Positions 45,180-54,348 of a stretch of DNA of 64,000 bases are shown here, one piece after another (the stretch's first letter is position 1; each line of letters starts with the position of its first letter). Below the pieces are notes generated by a model, which saw nothing but the letters and a program-made list of their open reading frames with translations, had not been told where the DNA came from and made no database searches. The DNA comes from CAZQYB01 sp964582985 (GTDB lineage Bacteria > Planctomycetota > Phycisphaerae > Sedimentisphaerales > Anaerobacaceae). The translations under genes were made by a program, and so were the position numbers. The stretch is from positions 15,606 to 79,605 of the forward strand of contig CAZOUM010000005.1 of NCBI GenBank assembly GCA_964582985.1. The letters are read 5' to 3'.

Positions 45180-46124
45180 TTAGCTTTTAACTCTTTCCTT
45201 TTTTCTGTAGGCCTGCACGATATTCTGAACCAGTCGATGTCTTACGATGTCCGTCTGCGTTAATTTCACACAGGAAATACCCTTAATTCGCCGCAGCGTT
45301 CTTATTGCTTCGACCATTCCACTTTTTTGGCCCGTTTCCAGGTCAATTTGCGTTATGTCACCTGTTATTATCATTTTGGAGCCATGTCCCAGTCTTGTCA
45401 AGACCATTAGCATTTGCAACGGCGATGTATTTTGCGCCTCGTCGCAGATAATAACGGCCTCATTTAACGTTCGGCCTCGCATAAACGCAAGCGGAATAAT
45501 CTCGATAATATCCAGTTCCATGAATTTTTTCATCTGAGAAAAATCCATCATATCTTCGAGGGCGTCAAAGAGCGGACGAAGATAGGGATTCACCTTTGCC
45601 TGGATGTCACCGGGTAGGAAGCCCAGTTTCTCACCGGCCTCTACGGCGGGGCGGGCAAGGACGAGCCTCCTGACTTGCTTTTTCTTTAACATTGAGACCG
45701 CAACTGCAACCGCCAGGTACGTTTTCCCCGTACCCGCAGGGCCTATACAGAAGGTAAGGTCATTGGCCAGCATTGCTTCAATATATCTGCGCTGTCCTTT
45801 GGTGGAAGGTTCAATGACCTTCTTGTGAGAATAGACAGTGACAGCGCCGGTGCTCTCGAGAGCTTCCGGGGAGCTGTCCCGACTAATGAAAGCAGTTACA
45901 TCTTCGGCGGTGAGCGAGCCGCGTTTACTTAGGCGCTTCTGCATTTTGTCGATGACCTTGACAGCTTTATCTACATCTTTCTCTTTGCCTGTGATTATTA
46001 AATTCGCCTTGCGGGCAGTGAGCTGAACGCCAAGGAACTGGCGCAAAAGGCGAAGATGAGAGTCGGCCGGGCCAAACAGCTCAAGTTGTCTCTCTGGTGA
46101 ATGTAATTTTACGGTAACTTCCAA
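45180..46124 (-). CDS. phoH: PhoH-like ATPase
   Basis: 314 residues. An N-terminal KH-like segment (LRQFLGVQLTARKANLIITG) precedes the ATPase, with Walker A GPAGTGKTYLAVAVAV, LVLARPAVEAGEKLGFLPGD, and Walker B VIICDEAQNTSPLQMLMVLTRLG followed by the GSKMIITGDITQIDL sensor. PhoH-family proteins are RNA-associated ATPases. They regularly neighbour ybeY, as here, which supports a role in RNA processing. Confidence 0.95.
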   Translation of the reverse strand: MEVTVKLHSPERQLELFGPADSHLRLLRQFLGVQLTARKANLIITGKEKDVDKAVKVIDKMQKRLSKRGSLTAEDVTAFISRDSSPEALESTGAVTVYSHKKVIEPSTKGQRRYIEAMLANDLTFCIGPAGTGKTYLAVAVAVSMLKKKQVRRLVLARPAVEAGEKLGFLPGDIQAKVNPYLRPLFDALEDMMDFSQMKKFMELDIIEIIPLAFMRGRTLNEAVIICDEAQNTSPLQMLMVLTRLGHGSKMIITGDITQIDLETGQKSGMVEAIRTLRRIKGISCVKLTQTDIVRHRLVQNIVQAYRKKERVKS

Positions 46125-46160
46125 AATTTTCCTCTGTCAGAACCGTCCGAACTTTACAGC

Positions 46161-47036
46161 TCACTGCAAAACAGGACCGCTCACCGCAAACATTAAGAAC
46201 AGATACGCAAACGGAGCTGCCAGCAGCGGCGAATCGATGATGTCCAATACGCCGCCGAAACCGGGCACGTTGTTTGCCGCATCTTTTTGCTCAGCATCTC
46301 GCTTTATCATTGACTCAACCAAATCGCCACACAGACCCGCGAGCCCGCAGCAAAGGCCGAAAATTGCTGCCGGACACCAGTGCATTATACCAAAACATTT
46401 TGCAAAGAGAACAGCAACCACAATTCCAGTGACAATAGCGCCGGCAACACCCTCCCAGGTCTTGGCAGGACTGATCTTGGGCGAAAATTTATGGCTGCCA
46501 AATAAACTCCCGATTGCGTAAGCCCCTATGTCGGCAACCTTTACGGTAAAAACGAACATAAGCAGCGGCCAAAGACCGAAGTCAATCCGGATACCCACCA
46601 CGAAGCCGCTCAGAACCCCTAAATAAACGATAGAAAAATAATTTGCCCCGCAGTTGGCAATAATTCCGGAAGTACCGTAGAGAACGTATTGGTACAAAAG
46701 CAATCCTGATACTGAAAACGCAGAAACCAAAAACAGGTAAATTCCCGCAGGGACTGCTATAAGCTGAAGCCAATACCAGGTGCCTGCGAAAAGAATCGAC
46801 GCGATAATCGAAACGGGCGCGAAAATCTTCAAGTTTTTTGCCGCAGCAAGCTTTGAAAATTCGAACTGGCCAAGAATAATCAACCCGGCGACAAGGATAC
46901 ACAAAATCGTTCCCTGTACCGCTTTATCGTCTGCTGTCGAAGCGGTCAACGAGCCGTCCAGCCAGCCGTCAAAAATGACGACAGCAGTGAAGAATACCGT
47001 CATCAACGTGCCAAAGAACAATCTGTATTTAAGCAT
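46161..47036 (-). CDS. cdsA: Phosphatidate cytidylyltransferase
   Basis: 291 residues with about eight membrane helices. The CdsA signature reads SMIKRDAEQKD with GFGGVLDIIDS in the C-terminal part, and SPAKTWEGVAGA before it. It makes CDP-diacylglycerol from phosphatidic acid and CTP, the branch point for phospholipids. It follows uppS by 16 bases, the common uppS-cdsA arrangement. Confidence 0.95.
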   Translation of the reverse strand: MLKYRLFFGTLMTVFFTAVVIFDGWLDGSLTASTADDKAVQGTILCILVAGLIILGQFEFSKLAAAKNLKIFAPVSIIASILFAGTWYWLQLIAVPAGIYLFLVSAFSVSGLLLYQYVLYGTSGIIANCGANYFSIVYLGVLSGFVVGIRIDFGLWPLLMFVFTVKVADIGAYAIGSLFGSHKFSPKISPAKTWEGVAGAIVTGIVVAVLFAKCFGIMHWCPAAIFGLCCGLAGLCGDLVESMIKRDAEQKDAANNVPGFGGVLDIIDSPLLAAPFAYLFLMFAVSGPVLQ

Positions 47037-47052
47037 AATTGCCCGTGGTTAG

Positions 47053-47886
47053 TCAGGCCCAATCGGCTGCTATCAAATGCTTTCGGTTGCAATCTGAGGT
47101 CCCCTTGATGTTACCGAAACGTCGCGTTCGCTCTGCGTAAGCCCGTATTGCCTTTTCGAGGTCCGCTTTTTTGAAATCGGGCCAGAGAGTTTTTGTTACA
47201 TAGAATTCGCTGTATGAAATTTGCCACAGCAGGAAGTTGCTGACCCTCATTTCGTTTGCGGTGCGTATCAATAGGTCCGGCTCGGCGAGTCCGGCAGTAT
47301 ACAAATGCCGGCTCACACACTGTTCGTCGATATCTTCCAGACGCAGTTTGCCCTCTTTATATTCTTGCGCAATCTTTTTCGCCGCATCTGAAATCTCGGT
47401 CCTGCCGCCGTAGTTAAGCGCCAGCGCAAGTGTCATATCTGTATTGTTGGCCGTCATTTCGATGGTTATCCCAAGTTCTGTTTTTACCGCTGGCGGCAGC
47501 TGAGCCAATCGTCCGAGGTGAATAAGCTTAACGTTGTTTTTCATCAGCGTATCACGAATCCCTACGAGGTACTGTGCATACAGATACATAAGGCCATTTA
47601 CTTCAATTTGGGGTCTTTTCCAGTTTTCTATACTGAACGAATACAAGGTCAGAGATTCGATGCCGAAATCGACGCAGTACTGGGCTATTTTCTCGACGGT
47701 CTTTCCACCACGCCGGTGTCCTTCAGACCGGGGCAGACCTTTTTTTCGTGCCCATCGGCCGTTGCCGTCCATAATGATGGCAATGTGCCGCGGCATCTGT
47801 TCGAGAGGCACACCGAGACGTTTGCCTGTTTTTTTGCGTTTCTCTTCGAAGGTCTCGTGCAATTTATTACCTTCCAGGACGACCAT
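47053..47886 (-). CDS. uppS: Undecaprenyl diphosphate synthase (cis-prenyltransferase)
   Basis: 277 residues. The N-terminal half has MPRHIAIIMDGNGRWARKKG with the catalytic Asp, and RSEGHRRGGKTVEKI. Later come LTLYSFSIENWKRP and the C-terminal PDLLIRTANEMRVSNFLLW and YSEFYVTKTLWPDF. It builds the C55 carrier lipid for peptidoglycan and glycan assembly. Placed between purA and cdsA in the minus-strand run. Confidence 0.96.
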   Translation of the reverse strand: MVVLEGNKLHETFEEKRKKTGKRLGVPLEQMPRHIAIIMDGNGRWARKKGLPRSEGHRRGGKTVEKIAQYCVDFGIESLTLYSFSIENWKRPQIEVNGLMYLYAQYLVGIRDTLMKNNVKLIHLGRLAQLPPAVKTELGITIEMTANNTDMTLALALNYGGRTEISDAAKKIAQEYKEGKLRLEDIDEQCVSRHLYTAGLAEPDLLIRTANEMRVSNFLLWQISYSEFYVTKTLWPDFKKADLEKAIRAYAERTRRFGNIKGTSDCNRKHLIAADWA

Positions 47887-47928
47887 TCTGCGTTACATTG
47901 CAAAATGGAAACTTGACAGAATCAAAAA

Positions 47929-49203
47929 TCATCTGAATATTATCTGACTTCGCTCTGGACCAACGCCAATGATTGTAATCGGTTTCCTTATCGTTTCTTC
48001 GACTCGGCAAACAAAGTTCTGCGCATTCAACGGCAGCTCGTCAATGTTGTTCACTTCGGTTATTTCTTCTTCCCAGCCGGGAACGCTTTCGTAGACAGCA
48101 TTGGCAAGGGAAAGTCTGGCTATGTTGGCGGGGAAAAACGTAGTCTCTTTTCCGTTAATCTTATATGCCCTGCAAATTTTTACCTCTTTTAGGCCGGTTA
48201 GTGTATCAAGGTGCATCAATGCTACCGAATCTATCGCCCCGATGGTGGCGGCGTACGCTACTGCGACGGCATCGAACCACCCGCATCTTCGCGGCCGGCC
48301 CGTCGTCGTGCCGTATTCGCCTCCTTTCTCACGGATGTACTGGCCGATATCGTTGTCCTGCTCAGTAGGAAAAGGACCGGAGCCCACCCTTGTTGTGTAG
48401 GCCTTGGCCACGCCCAGAAATTTATCGACCATCTTGGTCGGCACGCCACAGCCGGCCGGCATGCCGAGCGCGCTCGAGTTTGAGCTGGTTACAAAGGGGA
48501 ACGTGCCGTGGTCAATGTCCAGCAGAGTGCCCTGCGCGCCTTCGAACAGGATTGATTTGCCGTCCGTAATTGACTTGTGCAGGAATTCGGTTGTGTCGGT
48601 TGCAAAAGACAAAAGTCTTTCAGCGTATGACTTGCACTTTTCAAAAAGCGAATCTGCACTCATCGCCTCAGCATCGTAGAGAGCGGCAAATATCTTGTTC
48701 TTACGCTCCACTATTGTTTGCAGTTTGGCTTTGAGCGCTTTGAGGTCTCTTAAATCACCCATACGTACCGCGTAGCTTCTGCCTGCCTTATCCGCATAGC
48801 AGGGCCCTATGCCGCGAATGGTGGTGCCGAGCTTCTTTTTGCCGAGCGATTCTTCGCGCAGCTGGTCTTCCTTTTTGTGATAATCCAGGACCAGGTGGGC
48901 GTTTTCACTTATAAAAAGCCGGCCGTCCAGCGTGATATTCTTTTGGGCCAACGTATCAATTTCTTTTATAAGTGTGTCGGGGTCAACTACTACGGCGTTT
49001 GCGATTACGCAGACAACATTCGGCCTGACCGCCCCGCTGGGCAAAAGGTGCAATGCGAATCTGTCATCGCCTACGATGACGGTGTGACCGGCGTTGGCGC
49101 CGCCGCTGTACCGCACAACAATATCGCTGTCCTCGGCGAGAATATCAACAATCTTGCCTTTGCCCTCATCGCCCCACTGTAATCCGACAACGCAACAATT
49201 CAT
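47929..49203 (-). CDS. purA: Adenylosuccinate synthetase
   Basis: About 424 residues from ATG 49203, preceded by GAGGTGGA; an earlier start at 49248 is open but adds a non-family leader. The N-terminus MNCCVVGLQWGDEGKGKIVD is the GTP-binding P-loop and catalytic region of PurA, with GGANAGHTVIVG, GTTIRGIGPCYADKAGR, ILFEGAQGTLLDIDHGTFPFVTSS and TTGRPRRCGWFDAVA following. It converts IMP to adenylosuccinate. It stands at the head of the uppS-cdsA-phoH run. Confidence 0.97.
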   Translation of the reverse strand: MNCCVVGLQWGDEGKGKIVDILAEDSDIVVRYSGGANAGHTVIVGDDRFALHLLPSGAVRPNVVCVIANAVVVDPDTLIKEIDTLAQKNITLDGRLFISENAHLVLDYHKKEDQLREESLGKKKLGTTIRGIGPCYADKAGRSYAVRMGDLRDLKALKAKLQTIVERKNKIFAALYDAEAMSADSLFEKCKSYAERLLSFATDTTEFLHKSITDGKSILFEGAQGTLLDIDHGTFPFVTSSNSSALGMPAGCGVPTKMVDKFLGVAKAYTTRVGSGPFPTEQDNDIGQYIREKGGEYGTTTGRPRRCGWFDAVAVAYAATIGAIDSVALMHLDTLTGLKEVKICRAYKINGKETTFFPANIARLSLANAVYESVPGWEEEITEVNNIDELPLNAQNFVCRVEETIRKPITIIGVGPERSQIIFR

Positions 49204-49310
49204 TCTTGTGTCCACCTCGAAAAATATGTTCCCAAAGATAGACCGCAACAGCCCATAAACTCAGCATGTTGCGGTCAACCGATTAAATTATAGATGCTAT
49301 TCTGATAGTT

Positions 49311-49793
49311 TCAACTGATTTTTGCCACGAGCTCATCTAAAACAGCCCCCAGGCCGTCATAGGTCCTGCTGTCTATTTTCCGGTTGACTTCACGGCCGTC
49401 TTTATTCTTGTATGTGACTACAAAGTAGCCCTTTGTCGCGTCAAAGTGGGTCTTGTCTATTTTCTGTATGGAATCATAAGAGATTTTTTCTCTATCACTT
49501 ATGACCAGTTCATTTTCGTCCGCCAGCAGTTTTTTGTCTTTGAGGGCCCGAAACCGGACAGCCAAGCCAACGGCACCAGCAGCCAGAACAATTGGGGTAA
49601 TTCGGTTGAAAATCATCGTCTCGTCAGGTCGGCCGTCTTTGATGTGTTTTTCATAGAAGCTGCGGCGATGTGACCACTCATATTTGCTCAAGTAGCCATC
49701 GTAACCAAAGATAACTGAAATAATAATGCAGGCGCCAATATATATCTTAAAGTTTGTTTTCTTGTGCTTGCTTAGCGGGGCCTCGACAGCCAT
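49311..49793 (-). CDS. Small two-helix membrane protein with a PH-like C-terminal domain
   Basis: 160 residues: hydrophobic segments at about 16-32 and 65-82, then a soluble beta-rich part (KLLADENELVISDREKISYDSIQKID, with paired basic strands YFVVTYKNKDGREVNRK) like bacterial PH domains. Function unknown. Lies between a conserved hypothetical gene and purA, minus strand. Confidence 0.55.
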   Translation of the reverse strand: MAVEAPLSKHKKTNFKIYIGACIIISVIFGYDGYLSKYEWSHRRSFYEKHIKDGRPDETMIFNRITPIVLAAGAVGLAVRFRALKDKKLLADENELVISDREKISYDSIQKIDKTHFDATKGYFVVTYKNKDGREVNRKIDSRTYDGLGAVLDELVAKIS

Positions 49794-49809
49794 CTATTTT
49801 TCCCGTAAT

Positions 49810-50568
49810 CTATGTCAAACGTCTTTCTGCGATAACGTTTGTTAAAGGCTTGACAAAATTCGGCACTATTTTTTCAGCCATTAAATCTTCCGCAAGCCGG
49901 CATTGGCTTTCAAAAGATTTTAGCACGTCGAACTTCTCGGCGCTCGAAGAGTATTGGCGAATTGTGAGAGACAAACTTATTGCTTCATCGGACCTGTGTT
50001 TTTGTTTTCCAACACCATAAACGCTCGTCTTCGACTCAACGCTTATTCGCGCCTGCGTACGGCAATCGTCCGAAAGTGCTGTCACCACTGCGGGCGAAAA
50101 GCCAACGGGCTGGGCAGAAGGCAGCTCAAGAAGGCAGTTGAAGGCCGTGCCGCCCAGCAGCGCCTCGGCGATAACCTCGTCATGACTGCCCATATAGTCA
50201 AAATCCATACCGAAGGTGACATCAAGTGAGTCAATATCCAGATGGCTTACCCCAAGCATATATGGGGCTAGCTCAAGTACCAATCTGTCCTGGCAGTAAG
50301 CCTCTTCGAAGTCTGAGGGATTAACTACCCCGGAGCTGATGCGGTCTGTCTCCAGAGCGACCCACCGGTATCGCCCGGCGCTGCGGTCCTCTTCCAGGCA
50401 GTATTCGTTATCTTCGCGCCGGTAGAAACAGCCCATAGAGCCGAATTGCTTTTGTATACGCTCGAAGAACGCCAGGATGGTATCGCGCTGCGTCGGCAGC
50501 TCAAGCTCGGTATTAACGTACATATCGAGATAAAAATCGTCGCATAGGGAACTGTAAGCGTTTGACAT
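49810..50568 (-). CDS. Conserved-looking protein of unknown function
   Basis: 252 residues, soluble, no signal peptide or membrane helix. GGAGG lies upstream of the ATG at 50568. Distinctive stretches are FYRREDNEYCLEEDRSAGRY, DSLDVTFGMDFDYMGSHDEV and a C-terminal region of charged helices. It looks like a small cytoplasmic protein with an alpha/beta core; I do not recognise the family. It precedes the PH-like gene by 16 bases and may be the first gene of the minus-strand run. Confidence 0.6.
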   Translation of the reverse strand: MSNAYSSLCDDFYLDMYVNTELELPTQRDTILAFFERIQKQFGSMGCFYRREDNEYCLEEDRSAGRYRWVALETDRISSGVVNPSDFEEAYCQDRLVLELAPYMLGVSHLDIDSLDVTFGMDFDYMGSHDEVIAEALLGGTAFNCLLELPSAQPVGFSPAVVTALSDDCRTQARISVESKTSVYGVGKQKHRSDEAISLSLTIRQYSSSAEKFDVLKSFESQCRLAEDLMAEKIVPNFVKPLTNVIAERRLT

Positions 50569-51063
50569 AATTTCAAAGACCTCCCAAAACAGACTCCGGG
50601 AAAATATCTCTCAGAAGCCCTGCTAAAACAATTTAAACCTCAAAAGCCGTACTCTCGACCGGCCATCCATTATACATTCAAATATTCATTTTCCCAGATT
50701 TTTTCAGTTAAACCCCACAATTCTTCGTCTTTCGGCCATTTTTCATGAAATCGGAGAACAGAGCATCCGACAGAGTTCTCCTACTATTATACAAATCATA
50801 AATATTGTCAACATAATAAGCAATGAAGGCACAAGCCGTCACGTTGCCGTGCCGGTCAATATAGAAGTATCCAAACGCTAAACGCTATATGCTACCCGCT
50901 ATACGCTACCCGCTAAACGCTGTACGCTATCTTTTCCCTCCTGCCTGCCCCATTTCTTCGGGCGGTGGGTAGTATACAGCGAGCCCGGCTTCTCCTTGCA
51001 CGACTGGTGGGGCTTCTCGCCGTACGGACCCTAGCAATTAGGTGCAGAGTAGCGGAAGTCTTG
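50569..51063 (+). other. Gene-free spacer with degenerate tandem motif
   Basis: About 500 bases with no supported gene. From about 50876 to 50931 a degenerate motif based on ACGCTAYMCGCT repeats: short CGCTA words every 10-11 bases. It is too irregular and too short to be a CRISPR array. The remainder is AT-rich (50700-50830) or mixed and shows nothing further. Confidence 0.5.
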
Positions 51064-51666
51064 TCAATTATTGAATGCGCCTAACTTTCGCAGGTAAGGC
51101 TCAAACTTATCTCTGTCTTGCGTAGTGGCGTGATCGACGGTCTTGTTCCATTGGTTCAAGAGGTAGTAACCCTCTGTCGGGCGCTCCTTTTTGCAGCTAA
51201 ACGCATCTTCGTAGGTCATGCGAAGGTATATCAGCCAGATTTTCTCAAATGCGGTCACGTCGTCCACGCCAGGCGGGAACTTGCCTCTCAGGTATGGGTC
51301 GTACTTAGTCTCTGCATAAATTGTGTTTGCGATTGTATAGTCCATTGCAGGTTGCGTCCTGGCGGGGTCGTTGCTGTCACCTAGCCACATCTGTATACGA
51401 ACACTCTTGGCGGGGCGTCGTCCAATGTTTTTGATGAACATAGTCAGGTTGAAGTACAAGCGCTCGTCCGGGCCTACGGTGTGGGTATGCACAGAGATCC
51501 GAGTACAAGTGAGAATGGGTTTCTCCCAAGGCGCAGTTAGCCTGCAGGAGTGAACCCAAACCATGATCATGAAGCAGAGGGACAGGGCCGCACAGAGCGC
51601 GGAAACGAATGCTGGATTGTCTTTCAAGAACCTCCAGAAGCGCACATAACAGCGCTCGGAACCCAC
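51064..51666 (-). CDS. Single-pass membrane protein of unknown function
   Basis: 200 residues from GTG 51666, preceded by GAGGTG. One transmembrane segment lies at about residues 20-38 (SALCAALSLCFMIMVWVHS), then a soluble domain with the strand-rich RLYFNLTMFIKNIGRRPAKS, which resembles the opening of ligand- or protein-binding beta-sandwiches. I do not recognise a family. It stands just downstream of the ATPase/TOPRIM pair but with a 267-base gap. Confidence 0.5.
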   Translation of the reverse strand: MGSERCYVRFWRFLKDNPAFVSALCAALSLCFMIMVWVHSCRLTAPWEKPILTCTRISVHTHTVGPDERLYFNLTMFIKNIGRRPAKSVRIQMWLGDSNDPARTQPAMDYTIANTIYAETKYDPYLRGKFPPGVDDVTAFEKIWLIYLRMTYEDAFSCKKERPTEGYYLLNQWNKTVDHATTQDRDKFEPYLRKLGAFNN

Positions 51667-51933
51667 GTTCGCACCTCACTTTCTCCCGATAGTTGGTCGG
51701 GAATATGAAAGTATAGGTGGTTGCCACAGGCAAGTCAAGCTGCCACCGGCAGATTTTTTTCACTTTTTTTGGAAAACGGCTAATGCGAACGAGTATCGAT
51801 GAAATTATCGATCTCTGCGTCCTCTGTGACTAAACAAAACTTTCTATCTTCCTTTCGCACCTTGTTTGTAATTATATGAATTTGCGGGATTAATTCAAGG
51901 TTTTTCCTTTGACGGCAACTGCGGGTTGGAGGA

Positions 51934-52551
51934 TTACATTTCTTGGATAATCCTCTTAAATGACTCTAATGCAGGATGGTCAAAATCCCAGGCGTGTTCA
52001 CGCGACGCTAATCCGATAGGTAACCCAGCATAATCATTTTTTCCTGCTAAAAAACAATGAAGCTTGCTCTTGTGGATACGTGGAAGCGGTTCTCCTTTAG
52101 CCTTTGCACATTCCAAATAGTCATGCACACATTCTAATAAAGGATCCTTTTCGACTGTCGAAAGACATAAGTCCTCTAATCGCCCATTTTCGTGTTCAGG
52201 ACCTGGAAAAATCATAAATGCGGTTTTGAGAGAAGAATTTTGTGTGTACTCAAAAGCTTTTTCTGGAACCGGAATTTTTGCCACATTCATAGAATTTTGG
52301 ACGCTGATTATTGCGTCATTGGCATTTTCCTCTGCATCACGAGCGATGACGATAGTCTCGACTTTATCATAAGATTCGTCGTTAGCTAACAACAAGAGAA
52401 AATTAGTTAACTCCTTAATGCCTCCAAAGTCCATTACTTGAAAGTCTCTCTCACGACGGAAGTATCTTCCTGCCCATACAAGAAATAGTTCAGCGTCTCG
52501 GCCTTCTGCAAGAAGAAGTTTTTTGTGAGTGATCGTTTCTGGCTTGGACAA
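51934..52551 (-). CDS. DUF3226/TOPRIM-like protein paired with an AAA ATPase
   Basis: 205 residues from TTG 52551, one base after the ATPase stop, with GGAGG nine bases upstream inside the ATPase gene, so translation is coupled. The N-terminus KLLLAEGRDAELFLVW supplies the Glu of a TOPRIM fold, followed by GGIKELTNFL and the acidic motif VIARDAEEN. This matches the DUF3226 family of TOPRIM-related nuclease-like proteins by eye. In OLD-like and related systems an ATPase and a TOPRIM subunit act together on DNA or tRNA. Catalytic details not verified. Confidence 0.7.
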   Translation of the reverse strand: MSKPETITHKKLLLAEGRDAELFLVWAGRYFRRERDFQVMDFGGIKELTNFLLLLANDESYDKVETIVIARDAEENANDAIISVQNSMNVAKIPVPEKAFEYTQNSSLKTAFMIFPGPEHENGRLEDLCLSTVEKDPLLECVHDYLECAKAKGEPLPRIHKSKLHCFLAGKNDYAGLPIGLASREHAWDFDHPALESFKRIIQEM

Positions 52552-52552
52552 A

Positions 52553-53629
52553 TTATCTTACCTCCAGATTTGTTCTTATAGCAGTGCCGATCATTTCATA
52601 GTTTGAAAGTTTAGCAGATATCTCTTCGCCTTTTTGCTGGAGACGGATATGTCTGAAGTCATCAGGCATTTCAGAAAGACCTTCGTGTGCTGCCTGGAGG
52701 CATTCATAGCTATGAGTAGTGGTGATAAGCTGGCAGTTATATTTGCGCAGTGCTTTGCCAAGAGCCTCCCAAATCTTTGGCAAAATAGAATAGTGAAGGC
52801 CGTTTTCCATCTCGTCGAGAAGAATGACACGGTTAGGCGAATGTGTGATAGCAACTATAAGAGCCAGAAGTTTTTCCATACCTTCACCCATAAAATTGAT
52901 TGGAAGAGTATGCGTGAGGTCTTTGAGTTTGCCATGAACAAGTGAATTTGGACCTTCTGTGATGATCTTGAGGCTTTCAAGACGAGGCTCAATTATCCTG
53001 AGAAATTCAACAGCTTCATTTTCCCGATTTTGTTGTGCTAAATTGCTGAATTGCTTTGCAATTTCACCTGGTTGGTTGTGCTCTTTACTTGGCAAAAAAC
53101 TGGCCAACTGTAGTGGAATTTTAGCAGGTTTTGTTTGAGTTAAAACGGTAGGGCGGTTTTGGTTATTGGGGTCACAGAAATGGTATAGAATGATTTTTTC
53201 ACCTGATTTGGCGGCGTATTCAATTTCCACAGCTACAGTAGTAAGTTCCTCATCTGTAGATATTTGCTGTTCTTCAGTTTGGACCGTCATTGAAGGTGGA
53301 GGTGCAAATTCTCGATTAAACCGAACTGTTATTTGTTCAGGGTTGCCATTTTTAGTTAAAGAAACAAGGATTTCCCTATCCTTAGTATAATCGCAAAATA
53401 TTGGGCTCCATATAGCTTCTGTCGTTAGAGTAATTTTTTTAATTCCGCGCCGACTATATTGATTTAGAATCATGCCTGGATTGCGTTGATCCAGGAAAAG
53501 AAAAAGAGCTTCGAGCAAAGCAGTTTTGCCTACGTTGTTTCGACCTGAAATAAGTGTTATTCGGCCAAGTTCGGGAACGGTGAGGCTCTTGAAGCATTTG
53601 AAATTTCTAATCAGAACATCTGTTATCAT
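52553..53629 (-). CDS. AAA-type ATPase (OLD/AAA_15/AAA_21-like)
   Basis: 358 residues. The N-terminus MITDVLIRNFKCFKSLTVPEL is the typical opening of OLD/RecF-like ATPases, with Walker A ISGRNNVGKTALLEALF, a long coiled-coil and insertion region, Walker B NRVILLDEMENGLHYSIL and the H-switch QLITTTHSYECL. Directly followed by the TOPRIM-like gene. This architecture occurs in phage-defence systems such as OLD, Gabija and PARIS, but no phage or plasmid genes are near. Confidence 0.82.
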   Translation of the reverse strand: MITDVLIRNFKCFKSLTVPELGRITLISGRNNVGKTALLEALFLFLDQRNPGMILNQYSRRGIKKITLTTEAIWSPIFCDYTKDREILVSLTKNGNPEQITVRFNREFAPPPSMTVQTEEQQISTDEELTTVAVEIEYAAKSGEKIILYHFCDPNNQNRPTVLTQTKPAKIPLQLASFLPSKEHNQPGEIAKQFSNLAQQNRENEAVEFLRIIEPRLESLKIITEGPNSLVHGKLKDLTHTLPINFMGEGMEKLLALIVAITHSPNRVILLDEMENGLHYSILPKIWEALGKALRKYNCQLITTTHSYECLQAAHEGLSEMPDDFRHIRLQQKGEEISAKLSNYEMIGTAIRTNLEVR

Positions 53630-54094
53630 TTTAATGTGTCCTTTGAAATTAAGGCGTCTTCAACATTCTTCTGAGTATGGTATAAAGTAAAGGTGGATTT
53701 TGCGTGGTTTTGGAAGATTTGTCAACTTTTTTTCCAACAACAATTTGAGGTAATAAAGCCCCGTGTACGGAGTAAAACCCCTAAATGATGAGGAAACCGT
53801 ATAAAACGCGGTACTAAACAAAGCTTTCAATCTTCTCCTTACAAACCTCTTCCCGTCACTTCATGCAGTTTTTGGACGCATTCGGCAGATGTGCCAACTC
53901 GTCTCGAATTTTCTCCGATTCTCACATCGCATTATTTATCTGCCTTAAGGCAGTTTTCATATCCCGCTATTATACCCAAAACCGCAATCCCCTCAACGTT
54001 AAACCCTTTTTCTCCCTTCTCCCTTCTCCCTTCTCCTTTCTTCTTTCTCCTTTCTCCTTTCTCTCTTCCCACTTGATATTTGATAGTAGTTGAG
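53630..54094 (+). other. Gene-free spacer with a polypyrimidine tract
   Basis: No gene is visible. Bases 54007-54070 are almost pure C/T (repeats of CTCCCTT), a simple-sequence tract of about 60 bases, which can form unusual DNA structure. It is immediately followed by the inverted-repeat element at 54095. Confidence 0.6.
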
Positions 54095-54170
54095 TTAAGT
54101 ATGTACGCACATACTTAATTACTTAATCACTTAATACGTATCTGCGAAATTGGCATATAAAAAAGCCCCG
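54095..54170 (+). repeat. Long repeat element, left copy (with hairpin)
   Basis: Begins with a perfect 10-bp hairpin: TTAAGTATGT (54095-54104), four-base loop, ACATACTTAA (54109-54118). The repeat continues with overlapping ACTTAATnACTTAAT words and ends GCATATAAAAAAGCCCCG. Bases 54110-54170 recur in reverse orientation at 63940-64000 with one mismatch in 61; the right copy is cut by the window edge. Confidence 0.85.
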
Positions 54171-54232
54171 CATCTTTAGCCTTTTGTCTTAGACCTTGAG
54201 TCTTGAGTCTTGGGTTCACCAACCACACCAAA

Positions 54233-54345
54233 TTACGCCAAATCCGGGTCGGGCAGCTTCAACTCTGTGACTATTGCCCCCAAAGTTGAACATATCGCGA
54301 AGACAAATGTGACGTAAGCGCAGCGTTTCACGAAGTCTCCAAAAC
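54233..54345 (-). pseudogene. Remnant of the 3' end of the kinase-like membrane protein gene
   Basis: Read on the minus strand, about 36 codons (FGDFVKRCAYVTFVFAICS ... ELKLPDPDLA then stop) match the C-terminus of the intact gene at 60262-62907. The DNA segment 54237-54340 matches 60273-60376 at about 98 of 104 positions. No further part of the gene is present here, so it is a truncated fragment, starting at the stop of the beta-helix gene. Confidence 0.85.
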
Positions 54346-54348
54346 TGT

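Noticed and set aside
50876..50931. Short CGCTA-based tandem words as a CRISPR or iteron array
   Set aside because: Units are irregular, 10-11 bases long and decay quickly; no replication gene is nearby.
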